From assembly GCF_021869765.1 (NCBI RefSeq), contig NZ_CP084580.1:5228742-5292741 (forward strand): a stretch of DNA of 64,000 nt, in the 5' to 3' direction. A program made the translations under genes and the position numbers. The notes beneath the pieces were generated by a model that saw only the letters and a program-made list of their open reading frames with translations, did no database searches and had not been told where the DNA came from. The DNA comes from Chryseobacterium sp. MEBOG06 (GTDB taxonomy: Bacteria > Bacteroidota > Bacteroidia > Flavobacteriales > Weeksellaceae). Below are positions 1 through 8,355 of this stretch, one piece after another; the stretch's first letter is position 1; each line of letters opens with the position of its first letter.

Positions 1-571
1 AATATTTGTGATGGTCACCACCGCTTCTTTCTATAAAATATTCACCGGTAGTTTCAGATTTGTAGATCTCCATCGCCGAGCGCCAGATTCTGTCTTCTTT
101 AGCTTGTAAAGGATTTTCGGGAAGATTTCTGTTATAGGAATACCAGAAGCCGGTTAAACGGTCCAGAAGAGCCGTATTCATGGCCGTGTTATTCATATCA
201 ATTCTAAGATCATTAAAATTGAAAGACTCCGTATTCGAATTGATAAAATCTATATAATTGGAATACCCCAATACTTTTACAATCTGGCTTAATTTTGCGA
301 GATTAGGCCTGCTTAGAACTGCATTTTCATTCTGGCTGAACTTTTTTAACTTGTTAATGATCAGATGTTCATACAGATAATTGGTCCCCAGAAGATCCGG
401 GTCTTTATTGATACCCTTTTCTGAATGATCATTTGCAATAAGCTCGTTCAGTTCCGCGCAGATGTAGGACCATTCAGTCTTTGTAACATCCTCCCAATGG
501 TTTTTCTTTAAAAAATGGCGTCCTAAAAAATTCATTAGCTTCTCAAGATGCAGAATATCTTCTTTTTTCAT
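1..571 (-). CDS. Hypothetical protein, N-terminal part (3' end outside window)
   Basis: Reverse-strand reading frame from an ATG at 571, open for about 190 codons to the left edge, so the C-terminus is missing. The product starts MKKEDILHLEKLMNF and is soluble-looking, rich in Asn, Lys and aromatic residues. It has no signal peptide or membrane segment. A run near residues 140-150 (FWYSYNRN) is the most distinctive stretch. I do not recognise the family. It is divergent from the gene at 685, with a 113-base shared intergenic region. That it is coding is supported by the long uninterrupted frame with codon use like the neighbours. Confidence 0.7.
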   Translation of the reverse strand, partial: MKKEDILHLEKLMNFLGRHFLKKNHWEDVTKTEWSYICAELNELIANDHSEKGINKDPDLLGTNYLYEHLIINKLKKFSQNENAVLSRPNLAKLSQIVKVLGYSNYIDFINSNTESFNFNDLRIDMNNTAMNTALLDRLTGFWYSYNRNLPENPLQAKEDRIWRSAMEIYKSETTGEYFIERSGGDHHKY

Positions 572-684
572 CACTATACTTTATAAGACTAATTTAAGAT
601 TTTTATCCATCCAAAAAAGATGGAGAGAAGACTTTTATATTTTAAAATCAAAAGATATTTGAGTAGAAAATAAAAGTTAATACA

Positions 685-1404
685 ATGGAAACAAAACTCA
701 TATTACAAGATGAATTCCTCTGGGAAAGGATCCAGGGGTTTTCCTTAGACGCTTCTGATGCTGATTTTCCTTTTTCAAAAAAACTGGCAAAAGACGAAAA
801 CTGGAGCCTTGATTTTGCTAATAGAGCCATAGAAGAGTACAAGAAGTTTGTATACCTCTGCTGTATTCTTCCTCATGGCGCTTCCCCCAGCAAAGTAGTA
901 GATAAAGTATGGCATATGCATTTGATCTACACGCAGAATTACTGGGAAGAATTCTGTCCGAATATTTTAAAACGCACCTTACATCATCATCCTTCAAAAG
1001 GGGGAGACCATGAAGAGCGCAAACATATGAATTGGTTTTCAGGAACATTAAAGAGCTATCGTGAAATTTTCCACTGCGAAGCTCCTCTGGAAATCTGGTC
1101 CGGATATGAAAAAGATAAAAAAACAAACAATTGGTGGAAAAAACTCCGATTGATTCCTCTGTTCACCGTGTTTCTAATGCTATCCTCGTGTTTGGGTGAG
1201 ATGATAAGCACCTCTATTTCGATATTCTTATCCATTATAGGCATTTTCTCTTTCGGGTTGTTGGTCTCTGCTATAAGTAATAATAGTGGACAGAATAAGA
1301 AAGACGACGGAGCGAGCTGTGGAGGAAGCAGCTGCAGCGGCGGGGGTAGTTGCGGCGGGGGATGTGGAGGCGGCTGTGGAGGATGCGGAGGTTGTGGTGG
1401 TTAA
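685..1404 (+). CDS. Glycine-rich domain-like membrane protein with Gly/Cys tail
   Basis: 239 residues. The N-terminal half resembles the soluble domain of glycine-rich domain proteins (GRDP/DUF1399-like): a helical region followed by a VDKVWHMHL motif with WHMH at 76-79, where the family usually has a W-H-x-H signature. Two hydrophobic segments follow (about 152-170 and 176-197). The last 35 residues are almost only Gly, Cys and Ser (repeated CGG units). This layout matches the Bacteroidota proteins annotated as TIGR04222-type membrane proteins, which is recollection and not a search. Function is unknown; the Cys tail could bind metal or cross-link. A small membrane protein follows 13 bases downstream, so the two are probably co-transcribed. 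Confidence 0.75.
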   Translation: METKLILQDEFLWERIQGFSLDASDADFPFSKKLAKDENWSLDFANRAIEEYKKFVYLCCILPHGASPSKVVDKVWHMHLIYTQNYWEEFCPNILKRTLHHHPSKGGDHEERKHMNWFSGTLKSYREIFHCEAPLEIWSGYEKDKKTNNWWKKLRLIPLFTVFLMLSSCLGEMISTSISIFLSIIGIFSFGLLVSAISNNSGQNKKDDGASCGGSSCSGGGSCGGGCGGGCGGCGGCGG

Positions 1405-1417
1405 AAAAAATAAAACT

Positions 1418-1768
1418 ATGAAAAAGATAATTATTCATTCAGTTCCGGTTGTGATAAGCTTTTTAGAACTTGCTGCAACTTCGCATACATTCAATCCTGT
1501 AATTTTAAGGGCCCCTGAGTTTCTCAAGTTTTATTTACTTCTGGTATTCGGATTTTATGCTTCTGTTTTGGCTTTAAAATCATTTAAAGAAACGGTTTCA
1601 AAAACCACACTTTCCTTTATGATTCTTATTTTCCTTTTGGGATTAATAAAACTGGTAAGAGGAGTACTGCTGGGAAAACCTGTAGGATTTTTGATCATGA
1701 TATTGATAGCGGAAGGCTTTGCAGAAGTGTTGCTTATTAAATACTATTTAAAGAAAAACATAAAGTAA
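1418..1768 (+). CDS. Small integral membrane protein, unknown
   Basis: 116 residues from the ATG at 1418, the first ATG after the upstream stop. A longer version starting at 1286 would overlap the Gly/Cys tail out of frame and translates into low-complexity Ala/Glu, so it is rejected. There are about four hydrophobic stretches: near residues 5-20, 38-55, 66-82 and 90-108. The C-terminus is basic (KKNIK). I do not recognise a family; it resembles small four-helix DoxX-like or DUF membrane proteins only in size. The position 13 bases after the Gly/Cys protein suggests one operon. Confidence 0.65.
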   Translation: MKKIIIHSVPVVISFLELAATSHTFNPVILRAPEFLKFYLLLVFGFYASVLALKSFKETVSKTTLSFMILIFLLGLIKLVRGVLLGKPVGFLIMILIAEGFAEVLLIKYYLKKNIK

Positions 1769-1787
1769 TAAACCCATAAAAAACAAA

Positions 1788-1809
1788 CCCGAAACAAAAC
1801 TGTTCCGGG
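1788..1809 (-). terminator. Terminator of mnmA
   Basis: On the minus strand a 9-bp stem (CCCGGAACA with TGTTTCGGG, one G-U pair, 4-base loop) is followed by TTTGTTTTTTA. It lies about 80 bases past the mnmA stop. On the plus strand the same hairpin has an A-C mismatch and a poor tail, so it mainly serves mnmA. Confidence 0.65.
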
Positions 1810-1890
1810 CTTATATCGATTGTTAATATTTAATTTTTTAATAATTCAGATGCTGATCTCTTATTCTGAGATCCTAACCTGATATAGTAT

Positions 1891-3078
1891 TTACGAAATC
1901 ACTCCGCTGCCGATAAGTTCGTCTTCAATATACCATGAAGCAAACTGTCCTTCAGCAATAGCAGACTGAGGCTCATTAAATTCAATATAAAAAGCATTTT
2001 CAAACTGATAGATCGTTGCCTCCTGCAAAGACTGTCTGTATCTGAATCTTGACATTACTTTCATAGATTCTCCATTTTGAAGTCTCAGGTCTTCACGTAC
2101 CCAGTGTAGTTCAGAATTATCAATTTTTAAAGCTTTTTTGTAAAGACCCGGGAAATGGCTTCCTTCTCCTACAAAGAGAATATTGTTTTCCATATCTCTG
2201 GAGACAATAAAACAGCTTTCTTTATGACCGCCTATTCCAAGACCTCTGCTTTGTCCGATGGTGAAAAATTGAGCTCCCTGATGTTTTCCAATCACCTTAC
2301 CGTCAGCTTTTTTATAATTGATCTTTCTTGATAAAAATTCAAGTTCTTCTTCTTTAGATGAAAACTCTTTCTTTTCTTCTGAAAATAATGGTGAATCTTT
2401 GAAAATCTCTACAATTTCTCCTTCATTAGGTTTCAGCTGCTGCTGCAGGAATTGTGGAAGGCTTACTTTACCGATAAAACATAATCCCTGAGAATCCTTT
2501 TTATCAGCCGTTACCAGACCGATTTCTTTTGCAATTTCTCTTACCTGAGGCTTTGTAAGCTCTCCGATAGGGAATAAAGATTTTGACAGCTGATCCTGGC
2601 TCAATTGACATAGGAAGTAAGACTGATCTTTATTGTTGTCCTTTCCTGCTAAAAGATGGAAAATTTCTTTTCCATTTTCATCAATGGTTGAGTCAACCCT
2701 TGCATAATGTCCTGTTGCCACTTTATCAGCCCCCAAAGACATAGCCGTTTTCATAAAAACGTCAAATTTTACCTCTCTGTTGCATAAAACATCAGGATTC
2801 GGAGTTCTTCCTTTCTGATATTCATCGAACATATAATCAACGATTCTTTCCTTGTAAAGCTCGCTCATGTCAATCACCTGAAACGGGATCCCCAGCTTTT
2901 GGGCCACCATCAGAGCGTCATTACTATCTTCGATCCATGGACATTCATCCTCTAATGTTACCGAAGCATCATTCCAGTTTCTCATAAATAATGCCACAAC
3001 TTCATGACCTTGCTGTTGCAATAAATGTGCTGTAACACTGGAATCTACACCTCCTGAGAGGCCTACTACTATTTTCAT
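1891..3078 (-). CDS. mnmA: tRNA-specific 2-thiouridylase MnmA
   Basis: 395 residues, normal length. MnmA adenylates U34 of tRNA(Lys/Glu/Gln) and transfers sulfur to give s2U34 in the cytoplasm. The PP-loop SGGVDSS is at residues 8-14. The catalytic cysteine pair is visible: C99 in DVLCNREVKF and C200 in SQGLCFIG. The ATGHYAR motif near 121-127 and the C-terminal beta-barrel region (FTIGQSRGLGIGG) are also present. The ATG at 3078 gives the expected MKIVVGLSGG start. It is monocistronic by appearance, with a terminator at 1788-1809. The sulfur donor for this enzyme in Bacteroidota is not in the window. Confidence 0.97.
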   Translation of the reverse strand: MKIVVGLSGGVDSSVTAHLLQQQGHEVVALFMRNWNDASVTLEDECPWIEDSNDALMVAQKLGIPFQVIDMSELYKERIVDYMFDEYQKGRTPNPDVLCNREVKFDVFMKTAMSLGADKVATGHYARVDSTIDENGKEIFHLLAGKDNNKDQSYFLCQLSQDQLSKSLFPIGELTKPQVREIAKEIGLVTADKKDSQGLCFIGKVSLPQFLQQQLKPNEGEIVEIFKDSPLFSEEKKEFSSKEEELEFLSRKINYKKADGKVIGKHQGAQFFTIGQSRGLGIGGHKESCFIVSRDMENNILFVGEGSHFPGLYKKALKIDNSELHWVREDLRLQNGESMKVMSRFRYRQSLQEATIYQFENAFYIEFNEPQSAIAEGQFASWYIEDELIGSGVIS

Positions 3079-3267
3079 TGTATTTCAATTTTACGAAACT
3101 CTTAACGGGAGTTCTTAGTTTGATGCAACAAAAATACAACTAAATAAATTCGTAAAAAAACCATAATTTTAAACATTGATAAAAACGATATTATCATAAT
3201 CACCATCACATTACACCAATAGCACGTGGTGAAAGCATAGAATATTATGAAAATAAAATATCTATAT

Positions 3268-3795
3268 ATGAAAAAAATTATTATTTCCCTGATGTTAATG
3301 GCTTCAGGATCAGTATTTTCTCAGGTTTCTGTAGGCACTGCAGCGCAGGATAACAACAGATGGACTTTCGGGGGAGGAATAGGTCTGGGATTTGGAAGCA
3401 ACAGTTCATTTTACCTGCAGGCTTCTCCAAGAGTAGGTTATAGACTTACCGATGACCTTGAAGGGGGAGTGGTGGGAAGTGTGTCATGGCAGACTTCAGA
3501 TTTTTACAGGTCCACCATGTTTGGAGTTGGCCCGTTTTTAAACTATTATTTTGCAAGATCTTTCTATCTGGGAGCTAATATGCAGCATTATTTTATCGAT
3601 TATAAAGATAAATACTACGATTATAAATACAATAGAGAAGAAACAGCATTGTATCTTGGCGGTGGATATATGCAGCGAATCGGCAATCATTCTTTTATGC
3701 AGCTGGGGCTGATGTATAATGTACTTTGGAAGCAGAATTCAAGTGTGTTTTCAAATGGATTGGTCCCTAATATCGGTTTTGTGGTGGGACTTTAA
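3268..3795 (+). CDS. Outer-membrane beta-barrel protein, secreted
   Basis: 175 residues from ATG 3268; an in-frame ATG at 3247 would add seven residues before the same signal peptide. The start at 3268 gives a compact signal sequence, MKKIIISLMLMASGSVFSQ, with cleavage after S-x-F-S-Q. The mature part alternates Gly and aromatic residues (GGGIGLGFGSNSSFYLQ, YLGGGYMQRIG) and ends in a short strand finishing at VGL. This suits an 8-strand outer-membrane barrel of the OmpX/PorT-like kind. No ligand can be inferred. It is alone between mnmA (divergent) and clpC (convergent). Confidence 0.75.
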   Translation: MKKIIISLMLMASGSVFSQVSVGTAAQDNNRWTFGGGIGLGFGSNSSFYLQASPRVGYRLTDDLEGGVVGSVSWQTSDFYRSTMFGVGPFLNYYFARSFYLGANMQHYFIDYKDKYYDYKYNREETALYLGGGYMQRIGNHSFMQLGLMYNVLWKQNSSVFSNGLVPNIGFVVGL

Positions 3796-3829
3796 TTTTT
3801 CCTGAAATTGATTTTTAAATTACAAATAA

Positions 3830-3858
3830 AAGCACCGCAAGTTTTAGCTGCGGTGCTT
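3830..3858. terminator. Bidirectional terminator
   Basis: Perfect 10-bp stem AAGCACCGCA / TGCGGTGCTT with a 9-base loop, between the convergent barrel-protein gene and clpC. A-rich sequence on the left and T-rich on the right allow it to work both ways. Confidence 0.8.
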
Positions 3859-3884
3859 CTGTTATTATTAAATTATTTCTTGTA

Positions 3885-6416
3885 CTACGATTGGGACTTT
3901 TCGGTCGTTTTTTTCGTTTTTTGAGATTTTCCGACTAGTCCGTCTTTTGCCTCATTCACCTCGAGAACTACAGTTTCTCCTTCATTCAGTTGCTTATTTA
4001 CAAGCATTTCTGCCAATAAGTCCTCAATGTATTTCTGGATAGCTCGTTTCAATGGTCTTGCTCCAAAATCTTTATCCCATCCTTTTTCAGAAATAAAGTC
4101 TTTTGCCTCTTCAGTCAGTTCAACTTTATATCCTAATTTTTCAAGTCTGCCATAAAGTTTGTTCAGTTCAATATCAATAATTTTCTTGATATCATCCTGT
4201 ACAAGAGAGTTAAAGATCACAATATCATCAATTCTGTTTAAGAATTCCGGAGCAAATGCTTTTTTAAGTGCATTTTCAATCGTGCTTCTCGCTCTTGAAT
4301 CTGAAGTTGTCTTTTTAGCTGAAGTTCCAAATCCTACACCGTCTCCGAAATCTTTAAGATCTCTTGTTCCGATATTGGATGTAAGAATGATAATTGTATT
4401 TCTAAAATCAATCTTTCTTCCTAAACTGTCAGTAACGTGGCCTTCATCAAGAATCTGTAACAGAATATTGAATACATCCGGGTGAGCTTTTTCAATCTCA
4501 TCTAAAAGAACCACAGCATAAGGTTTTCTTCTTACAGCCTCGGTAAGCTGACCACCTTCTTCATATCCTACATATCCCGGAGGCGCACCTACTAATCTTG
4601 AAACCGCAAATTTTTCCATGTATTCACTCATGTCAATACGGATCAGAGATTCATCAGATTCAAACAGTTCTCTTGCCATTACTTTGGCCAGCTCAGTCTT
4701 ACCAACACCAGTTGTTCCAAGGAAGATAAATGTACCGATAGGGCGGTTAGGATCTTTTAGACCAGCTCTGTTTCTTTGAATTGCCTTAACAACTTTCTTC
4801 ACAGCATCTGCCTGTCCGATCACTTTCCCGTTCAGTTTCTCATCCATCTGAGCTAGTTTATCAAGCTCATTTTTGCCAACTTTGGTTACAGGAACACCAC
4901 TCATCATAGAAACCACTTCCGCTACATTTTCTTCAGTTACGGTTTCTTTTTTCTCTTTTGCATCCTTATCCCATTTGTCCTGAGCAGAGTTCAGCTCCAT
5001 CTGAAGACGCTCCTCTTCATCTTTAAGCTTTCTTGCTTCAAGATAATCCTGGGCTTTTACAGCTTTTTGTTTCAGTTCTTTGATCTCTTCGATTTTCTTT
5101 TCAAAATCAATGATCTCAGTAGGAACCTTCATGTTTTTAATATAAACTCTTGAACCCGCTTCATCCATCGCATCAATTGCTTTGTCTGGTAAAAAACGGT
5201 CAGTAATATATCTCGATGTCAAATTGACACACGCTAAGATCGCCTCAGGAGTATAAACCACATTGTGATGTTCTTCATACTTATCCTTGATCTGATTAAG
5301 GATCTGAATGGTTTCATCTATAGAAGTAGGTTCCACCATTACTTTCTGGAATCTTCTTTCCAGAGCGCCATCCTTTTCAATATACTGACGGTATTCATCC
5401 AGAGTGGTAGCTCCGATGCATTGAATTTCTCCTCTTGCTAAAGCAGGTTTGAACATATTGGAAGCATCTAAACTTCCCGTAGAACTTCCTGCTCCTACAA
5501 TAGTGTGAAGCTCATCTATAAATAAGATGACATCTCTGTTTTTCTCCAGTTCAGTCATAATGGCCTTCATTCTTTCTTCGAACTGACCACGGTATTTGGT
5601 TCCTGCTACTAAACTGGCAAGATCCAGTGTGATCACTCGTTTTCCGTAAAGAACTCTTGAAACCTTTTTCTGTTGAATTCTTAATGCAAGCCCTTCAGCG
5701 ATCGCAGATTTACCAACTCCGGGCTCCCCAATAAGAAGCGGATTGTTTTTCTTTCTACGTGATAAGATCTGAGAAACTCTCTCGATTTCTTTTTCACGTC
5801 CGATCACAGGATCCAGTTTTCCATCTCTAGCCAAAGAAGTAAGGTCTCTACCAAAGTTATCCAAAGTAGGTGTTTTACTTTTCGCAGAACCTAAGTTTCC
5901 GGTAGGCTTTCTCATTTGCTCAAATTCCTCTCTCTCATCATCATCATCGTAAGCACTCATTTGTGGTGACTGCCCGGAGTTTTTGAGCATGGTCTGGTAT
6001 TCTCTTGAAACTCCTTCATAGTCGATATCGTAAGCTCCCAGAATATTTGAAGTAGGGTCCTCATATTTATAAAGAATGCCTAAAAGCAGGTGAACGGTAT
6101 TAATTTCATTGCTTTTATATTGACGACATTCTAACTCCGCACGTTTAATGGCATGATCAGCCATCTTGGTGAAAGAAATATTGGTAACCTCCTCAGAAAT
6201 GGGATTAAGACTTGCTGTATTTAAAGTTTCAATTTTTCTTCTGATTTGTGTTAAATCCGCATTAAGGTTTTGAAGGATTTCTTTTGCAGAGTTTTCCGTT
6301 TTTATAATACCTAAAAGTAGATGTTCTGTATTAAGAAATTCACTTTTCAGCCTCTTAGCTTCGCTTTTGCTTTGTTTGAACACTTGGCTCAAACCTTGTG
6401 AAAACTTATAATCCAT
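3885..6416 (-). CDS. clpC: ATP-dependent Clp protease ATP-binding subunit ClpC
   Basis: 843 residues from ATG 6416 (MDYKFSQGLSQVFK); an ATG four codons upstream at 6428 is possible but adds only MRYI. ClpC is a class I Hsp100 unfoldase that feeds ClpP. The N domain has two Clp_N repeats (about 1-140). AAA1 carries the Walker A GEPGVGKS and Walker B ILFIDELH. The middle region holds a UVR-like segment (about 415-450, KAQDYLEARKLKDEEE), which marks ClpC rather than ClpB. AAA2 carries GTTGVGKTE and the YVGYEEGG pore loop. The C-terminus is a charged Lys/Ser tail. No mcsA/mcsB or ctsR lies nearby. It appears monocistronic. Confidence 0.95.
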   Translation of the reverse strand: MDYKFSQGLSQVFKQSKSEAKRLKSEFLNTEHLLLGIIKTENSAKEILQNLNADLTQIRRKIETLNTASLNPISEEVTNISFTKMADHAIKRAELECRQYKSNEINTVHLLLGILYKYEDPTSNILGAYDIDYEGVSREYQTMLKNSGQSPQMSAYDDDDEREEFEQMRKPTGNLGSAKSKTPTLDNFGRDLTSLARDGKLDPVIGREKEIERVSQILSRRKKNNPLLIGEPGVGKSAIAEGLALRIQQKKVSRVLYGKRVITLDLASLVAGTKYRGQFEERMKAIMTELEKNRDVILFIDELHTIVGAGSSTGSLDASNMFKPALARGEIQCIGATTLDEYRQYIEKDGALERRFQKVMVEPTSIDETIQILNQIKDKYEEHHNVVYTPEAILACVNLTSRYITDRFLPDKAIDAMDEAGSRVYIKNMKVPTEIIDFEKKIEEIKELKQKAVKAQDYLEARKLKDEEERLQMELNSAQDKWDKDAKEKKETVTEENVAEVVSMMSGVPVTKVGKNELDKLAQMDEKLNGKVIGQADAVKKVVKAIQRNRAGLKDPNRPIGTFIFLGTTGVGKTELAKVMARELFESDESLIRIDMSEYMEKFAVSRLVGAPPGYVGYEEGGQLTEAVRRKPYAVVLLDEIEKAHPDVFNILLQILDEGHVTDSLGRKIDFRNTIIILTSNIGTRDLKDFGDGVGFGTSAKKTTSDSRARSTIENALKKAFAPEFLNRIDDIVIFNSLVQDDIKKIIDIELNKLYGRLEKLGYKVELTEEAKDFISEKGWDKDFGARPLKRAIQKYIEDLLAEMLVNKQLNEGETVVLEVNEAKDGLVGKSQKTKKTTEKSQS

Positions 6417-6540
6417 AATATATCTCATTAGAACAAAGGCAACATTACCTTTTATTCATTATCTAAATTACAAATATTTTACCAAAAATCAATTAATGAC
6501 TTTATGGCAGAAAAAATTTTATTATCTTATTGAAAATGAT

Positions 6541-6548
6541 TAAGTTTG
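6541..6548 (+). promoter_or_regulatory. Putative Bacteroidota -7 element (TAAGTTTG)
   Basis: Exact match to TAnnTTTG, ending 19 bases before the ATG at 6568, at the head of the glycosyltransferase cluster. The -33 region is only T-rich (TTTT), so the promoter is plausible but not certain. Confidence 0.45.
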
Positions 6549-6567
6549 TTATTCTTAAAATTTTCTC

Positions 6568-6795
6568 ATGAATCCTGAAATTACCACTTATATCGGTTAC
6601 TCAGCTTCGGTTTTTATCGTATTGAGTTTCATATTGAAAGATGTAAGAAAAATCAGAGTTGTCAATATGATTGGCTGTATTTGTTTTGTTATTTACGGTA
6701 TCTTTAATGGAATGCTTTGGCCGGTTATTATTCCCAATGGGCTGATTAGTTTCATTCAGATATACTATCTAATAATAGACAAGAAAGATTCATGA
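6568..6795 (+). CDS. Small three-helix membrane protein, YgjV/SemiSWEET-like
   Basis: 75 residues with three membrane helices (about 7-23, 31-49, 53-70). The pattern IGYSAS...FILKDVRKIRVVNMIGC...YGIFNG...PNGLISFIQ resembles YgjV and the PQ-loop/SemiSWEET sugar-transporter fold, including a proline-containing last helix (IIPNG). SemiSWEETs work as dimers to move small sugars, but substrate and even transport activity are inference here. Homologues are sometimes labelled uroporphyrinogen decarboxylase in databases, which the sequence does not support. The stop overlaps the next gene's start by four bases (ATGA), so the two are translationally coupled. Confidence 0.75.
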   Translation: MNPEITTYIGYSASVFIVLSFILKDVRKIRVVNMIGCICFVIYGIFNGMLWPVIIPNGLISFIQIYYLIIDKKDS

Positions 6796-7889
6796 AGAAA
6801 AAAATAATAGTTTCTGCTTTTAGCAATCTGTATACTGATCAAAGAATAGAAAAAGTATGCAAAACCCTTTTTGATAACGGATATTCCATAGACCTTATAG
6901 GAAATGACTGGGGTGGAAATGAAAAAATGGAACGCCCATATTCTTTTTCGAGAATAGAGGTAAAGTCTAAAAGTCTAAAGACTGCTTATTTTGAATTCAA
7001 CTGGAAGCTTTATAAAGAACTGAAGAAAAAAGCTGACAAAGACACCATACTTCTTGCTAATGATATAGATGCACTTCTGCCAAATTATCTCATTGCAAAA
7101 AAACTTAATATCCCATTAGTCTTTGACAGCCATGAAATTTTTACGGAAATGCCTGCTATACAAAACAGGATGTCACAGAAATTCTGGAGGATGCTTGAAA
7201 GAAATCTGATTCCTAAATTGGAATTCATGATGACAGAAAGCCAAAGCTATGCAGAATGGTTTCATGAGAAATACAATGTAAACCCTGTTGTGGTACGAAA
7301 TATTCCGAGGAAGATTCTTTCTGTACCCGAGATTCCGGATAATAGCCCTAAGATAATCCTATATCAGGGAGCGATCAACCAGTCTAGAGGAATTGAAAAA
7401 ATGATTGTTGCAATGCACCATATTAAAGGTGCTGTTCTGAAAATAGCAGGGGATGGACCAAAGAAAAAAGAATATGAAGACCTTGTAGCACAGGAAAACC
7501 TTCAGGATAAAGTGTTTTTTCTCGGCAAGCTAAAACCGGAAAACCTTCGGGAAATTACAAAAACTGTCGATGCAGGATTCAGTCTTGAAGAAAATAACGG
7601 CGTGAGCTATTATTATTCTCTTCCTAATAAAGTCTGCGACTATATCCAGTCCAGGGTGCCTCTTGTGATGATTGACTTCCCTGAGATGCAGCGCATAAAA
7701 AATCAGTTTAATGTAGGCGAAATGATTACAGACCATCAGCCTGGTACCATTGAAAACGCGATCAGTAAAGTTCTAAACAACGGAAGATTGTTTTACCAAA
7801 ACGAACTTAATAAGGCTGCAGACGTCTTCTGCTGGGAAAATGAGGAAAGGAATATCCTGCAACTTTTTGAAAAAGCATCCTGCAGATAA
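6792..7889 (+). CDS. Glycosyltransferase, family 4-like
   Basis: 365 residues, two Rossmann halves (GT-B). The N-terminal half has the acceptor side (MKKKIIVSAFSNLYTDQRIEKV, FDSHEIFTEMP). The C-terminal half has the nucleotide-sugar side: LYQGAINQSRGIEKMI, LKIAGDGPKK, VFFLGKL and an acidic SLEENNGVSYYYSLPNKVCDYI segment at the place of the GT4 E-x7-E motif. It probably adds a sugar to a cell-surface polysaccharide or lipid acceptor at the inner face of the membrane; donor and acceptor are unknown. It overlaps the upstream gene by four bases and precedes sufE by 44 bases. Confidence 0.88.
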   Translation: MKKKIIVSAFSNLYTDQRIEKVCKTLFDNGYSIDLIGNDWGGNEKMERPYSFSRIEVKSKSLKTAYFEFNWKLYKELKKKADKDTILLANDIDALLPNYLIAKKLNIPLVFDSHEIFTEMPAIQNRMSQKFWRMLERNLIPKLEFMMTESQSYAEWFHEKYNVNPVVVRNIPRKILSVPEIPDNSPKIILYQGAINQSRGIEKMIVAMHHIKGAVLKIAGDGPKKKEYEDLVAQENLQDKVFFLGKLKPENLREITKTVDAGFSLEENNGVSYYYSLPNKVCDYIQSRVPLVMIDFPEMQRIKNQFNVGEMITDHQPGTIENAISKVLNNGRLFYQNELNKAADVFCWENEERNILQLFEKASCR

Positions 7890-7905
7890 TTTTTACAAAA
7901 TTGGT

Positions 7906-7913
7906 TATCTTTG
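7906..7913 (+). promoter_or_regulatory. Putative -7 element (TATCTTTG) for sufE
   Basis: Exact TAnnTTTG match between the glycosyltransferase stop and the sufE ATG, about 21 bases before the start. It suggests sufE and the two downstream glycosyltransferases have their own promoter. No clear -33 TTTG is placed 19 bases upstream. Confidence 0.5.
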
Positions 7914-7933
7914 CATAAAGAAATTTGATTAAA

Positions 7934-8353
7934 ATGACCATTAAGGAAAAACAGCAGGAAATAATCGACGAATTTGCGTTTCTTGAAGATTGGGAGCAAA
8001 AGTATGAGTACATCATTGATCTTGGAAAAGAACTGAAGGGCTTGCCGGAAGAAAGAAAGACAGATGAAAACCTTATTAAAGGCTGCCAGAGCAAGGTTTG
8101 GATTGATGCTGAATTTAAAGAAGGGAAACTTTTCTTTAATGCAGATTCAGATGGGATTTTGCCAAAAGGTATCGTTTCTCTTTTAGTGAGTATTTATAGT
8201 GGACACTCCACTCAGGAGATTCTGGATTCCGATTTCGAGTTTATAGCAGAAATAGGATTACAAGAATTTCTCTCACCATCCAGAGCCAATGGATTGATGG
8301 CAATGACAAAACAAATCAAATTTTACGCAGTAGCCTACCAACTGAAATCATAA
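7934..8353 (+). CDS. sufE: SufE family Fe-S assembly sulfur-acceptor protein
   Basis: 139 residues from ATG 7934; the in-frame TTG at 7925 is upstream but less likely. SufE accepts persulfide sulfur from the SufS cysteine desulfurase and passes it to SufBCD. The active cysteine is C51 in the conserved loop NLIKGCQSKVWI. The rest follows the family (FAFLEDWEQKYEYIIDLGK at the start, SPSRANGLMAM near the end). The other suf genes are not adjacent; sufE here is embedded in a glycosyltransferase cluster, two bases before the next start. It is distinct from the DUF59 SUF protein at 56556. Confidence 0.93.
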   Translation: MTIKEKQQEIIDEFAFLEDWEQKYEYIIDLGKELKGLPEERKTDENLIKGCQSKVWIDAEFKEGKLFFNADSDGILPKGIVSLLVSIYSGHSTQEILDSDFEFIAEIGLQEFLSPSRANGLMAMTKQIKFYAVAYQLKS

Positions 8354-8355
8354 CC

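Noticed and set aside
1286..1417. Upstream extension of the small membrane protein at 1418
   Set aside because: It reads the Gly/Cys tail of the preceding gene in another frame, giving low-complexity Ala/Glu/Val, and a normal ATG follows at 1418.
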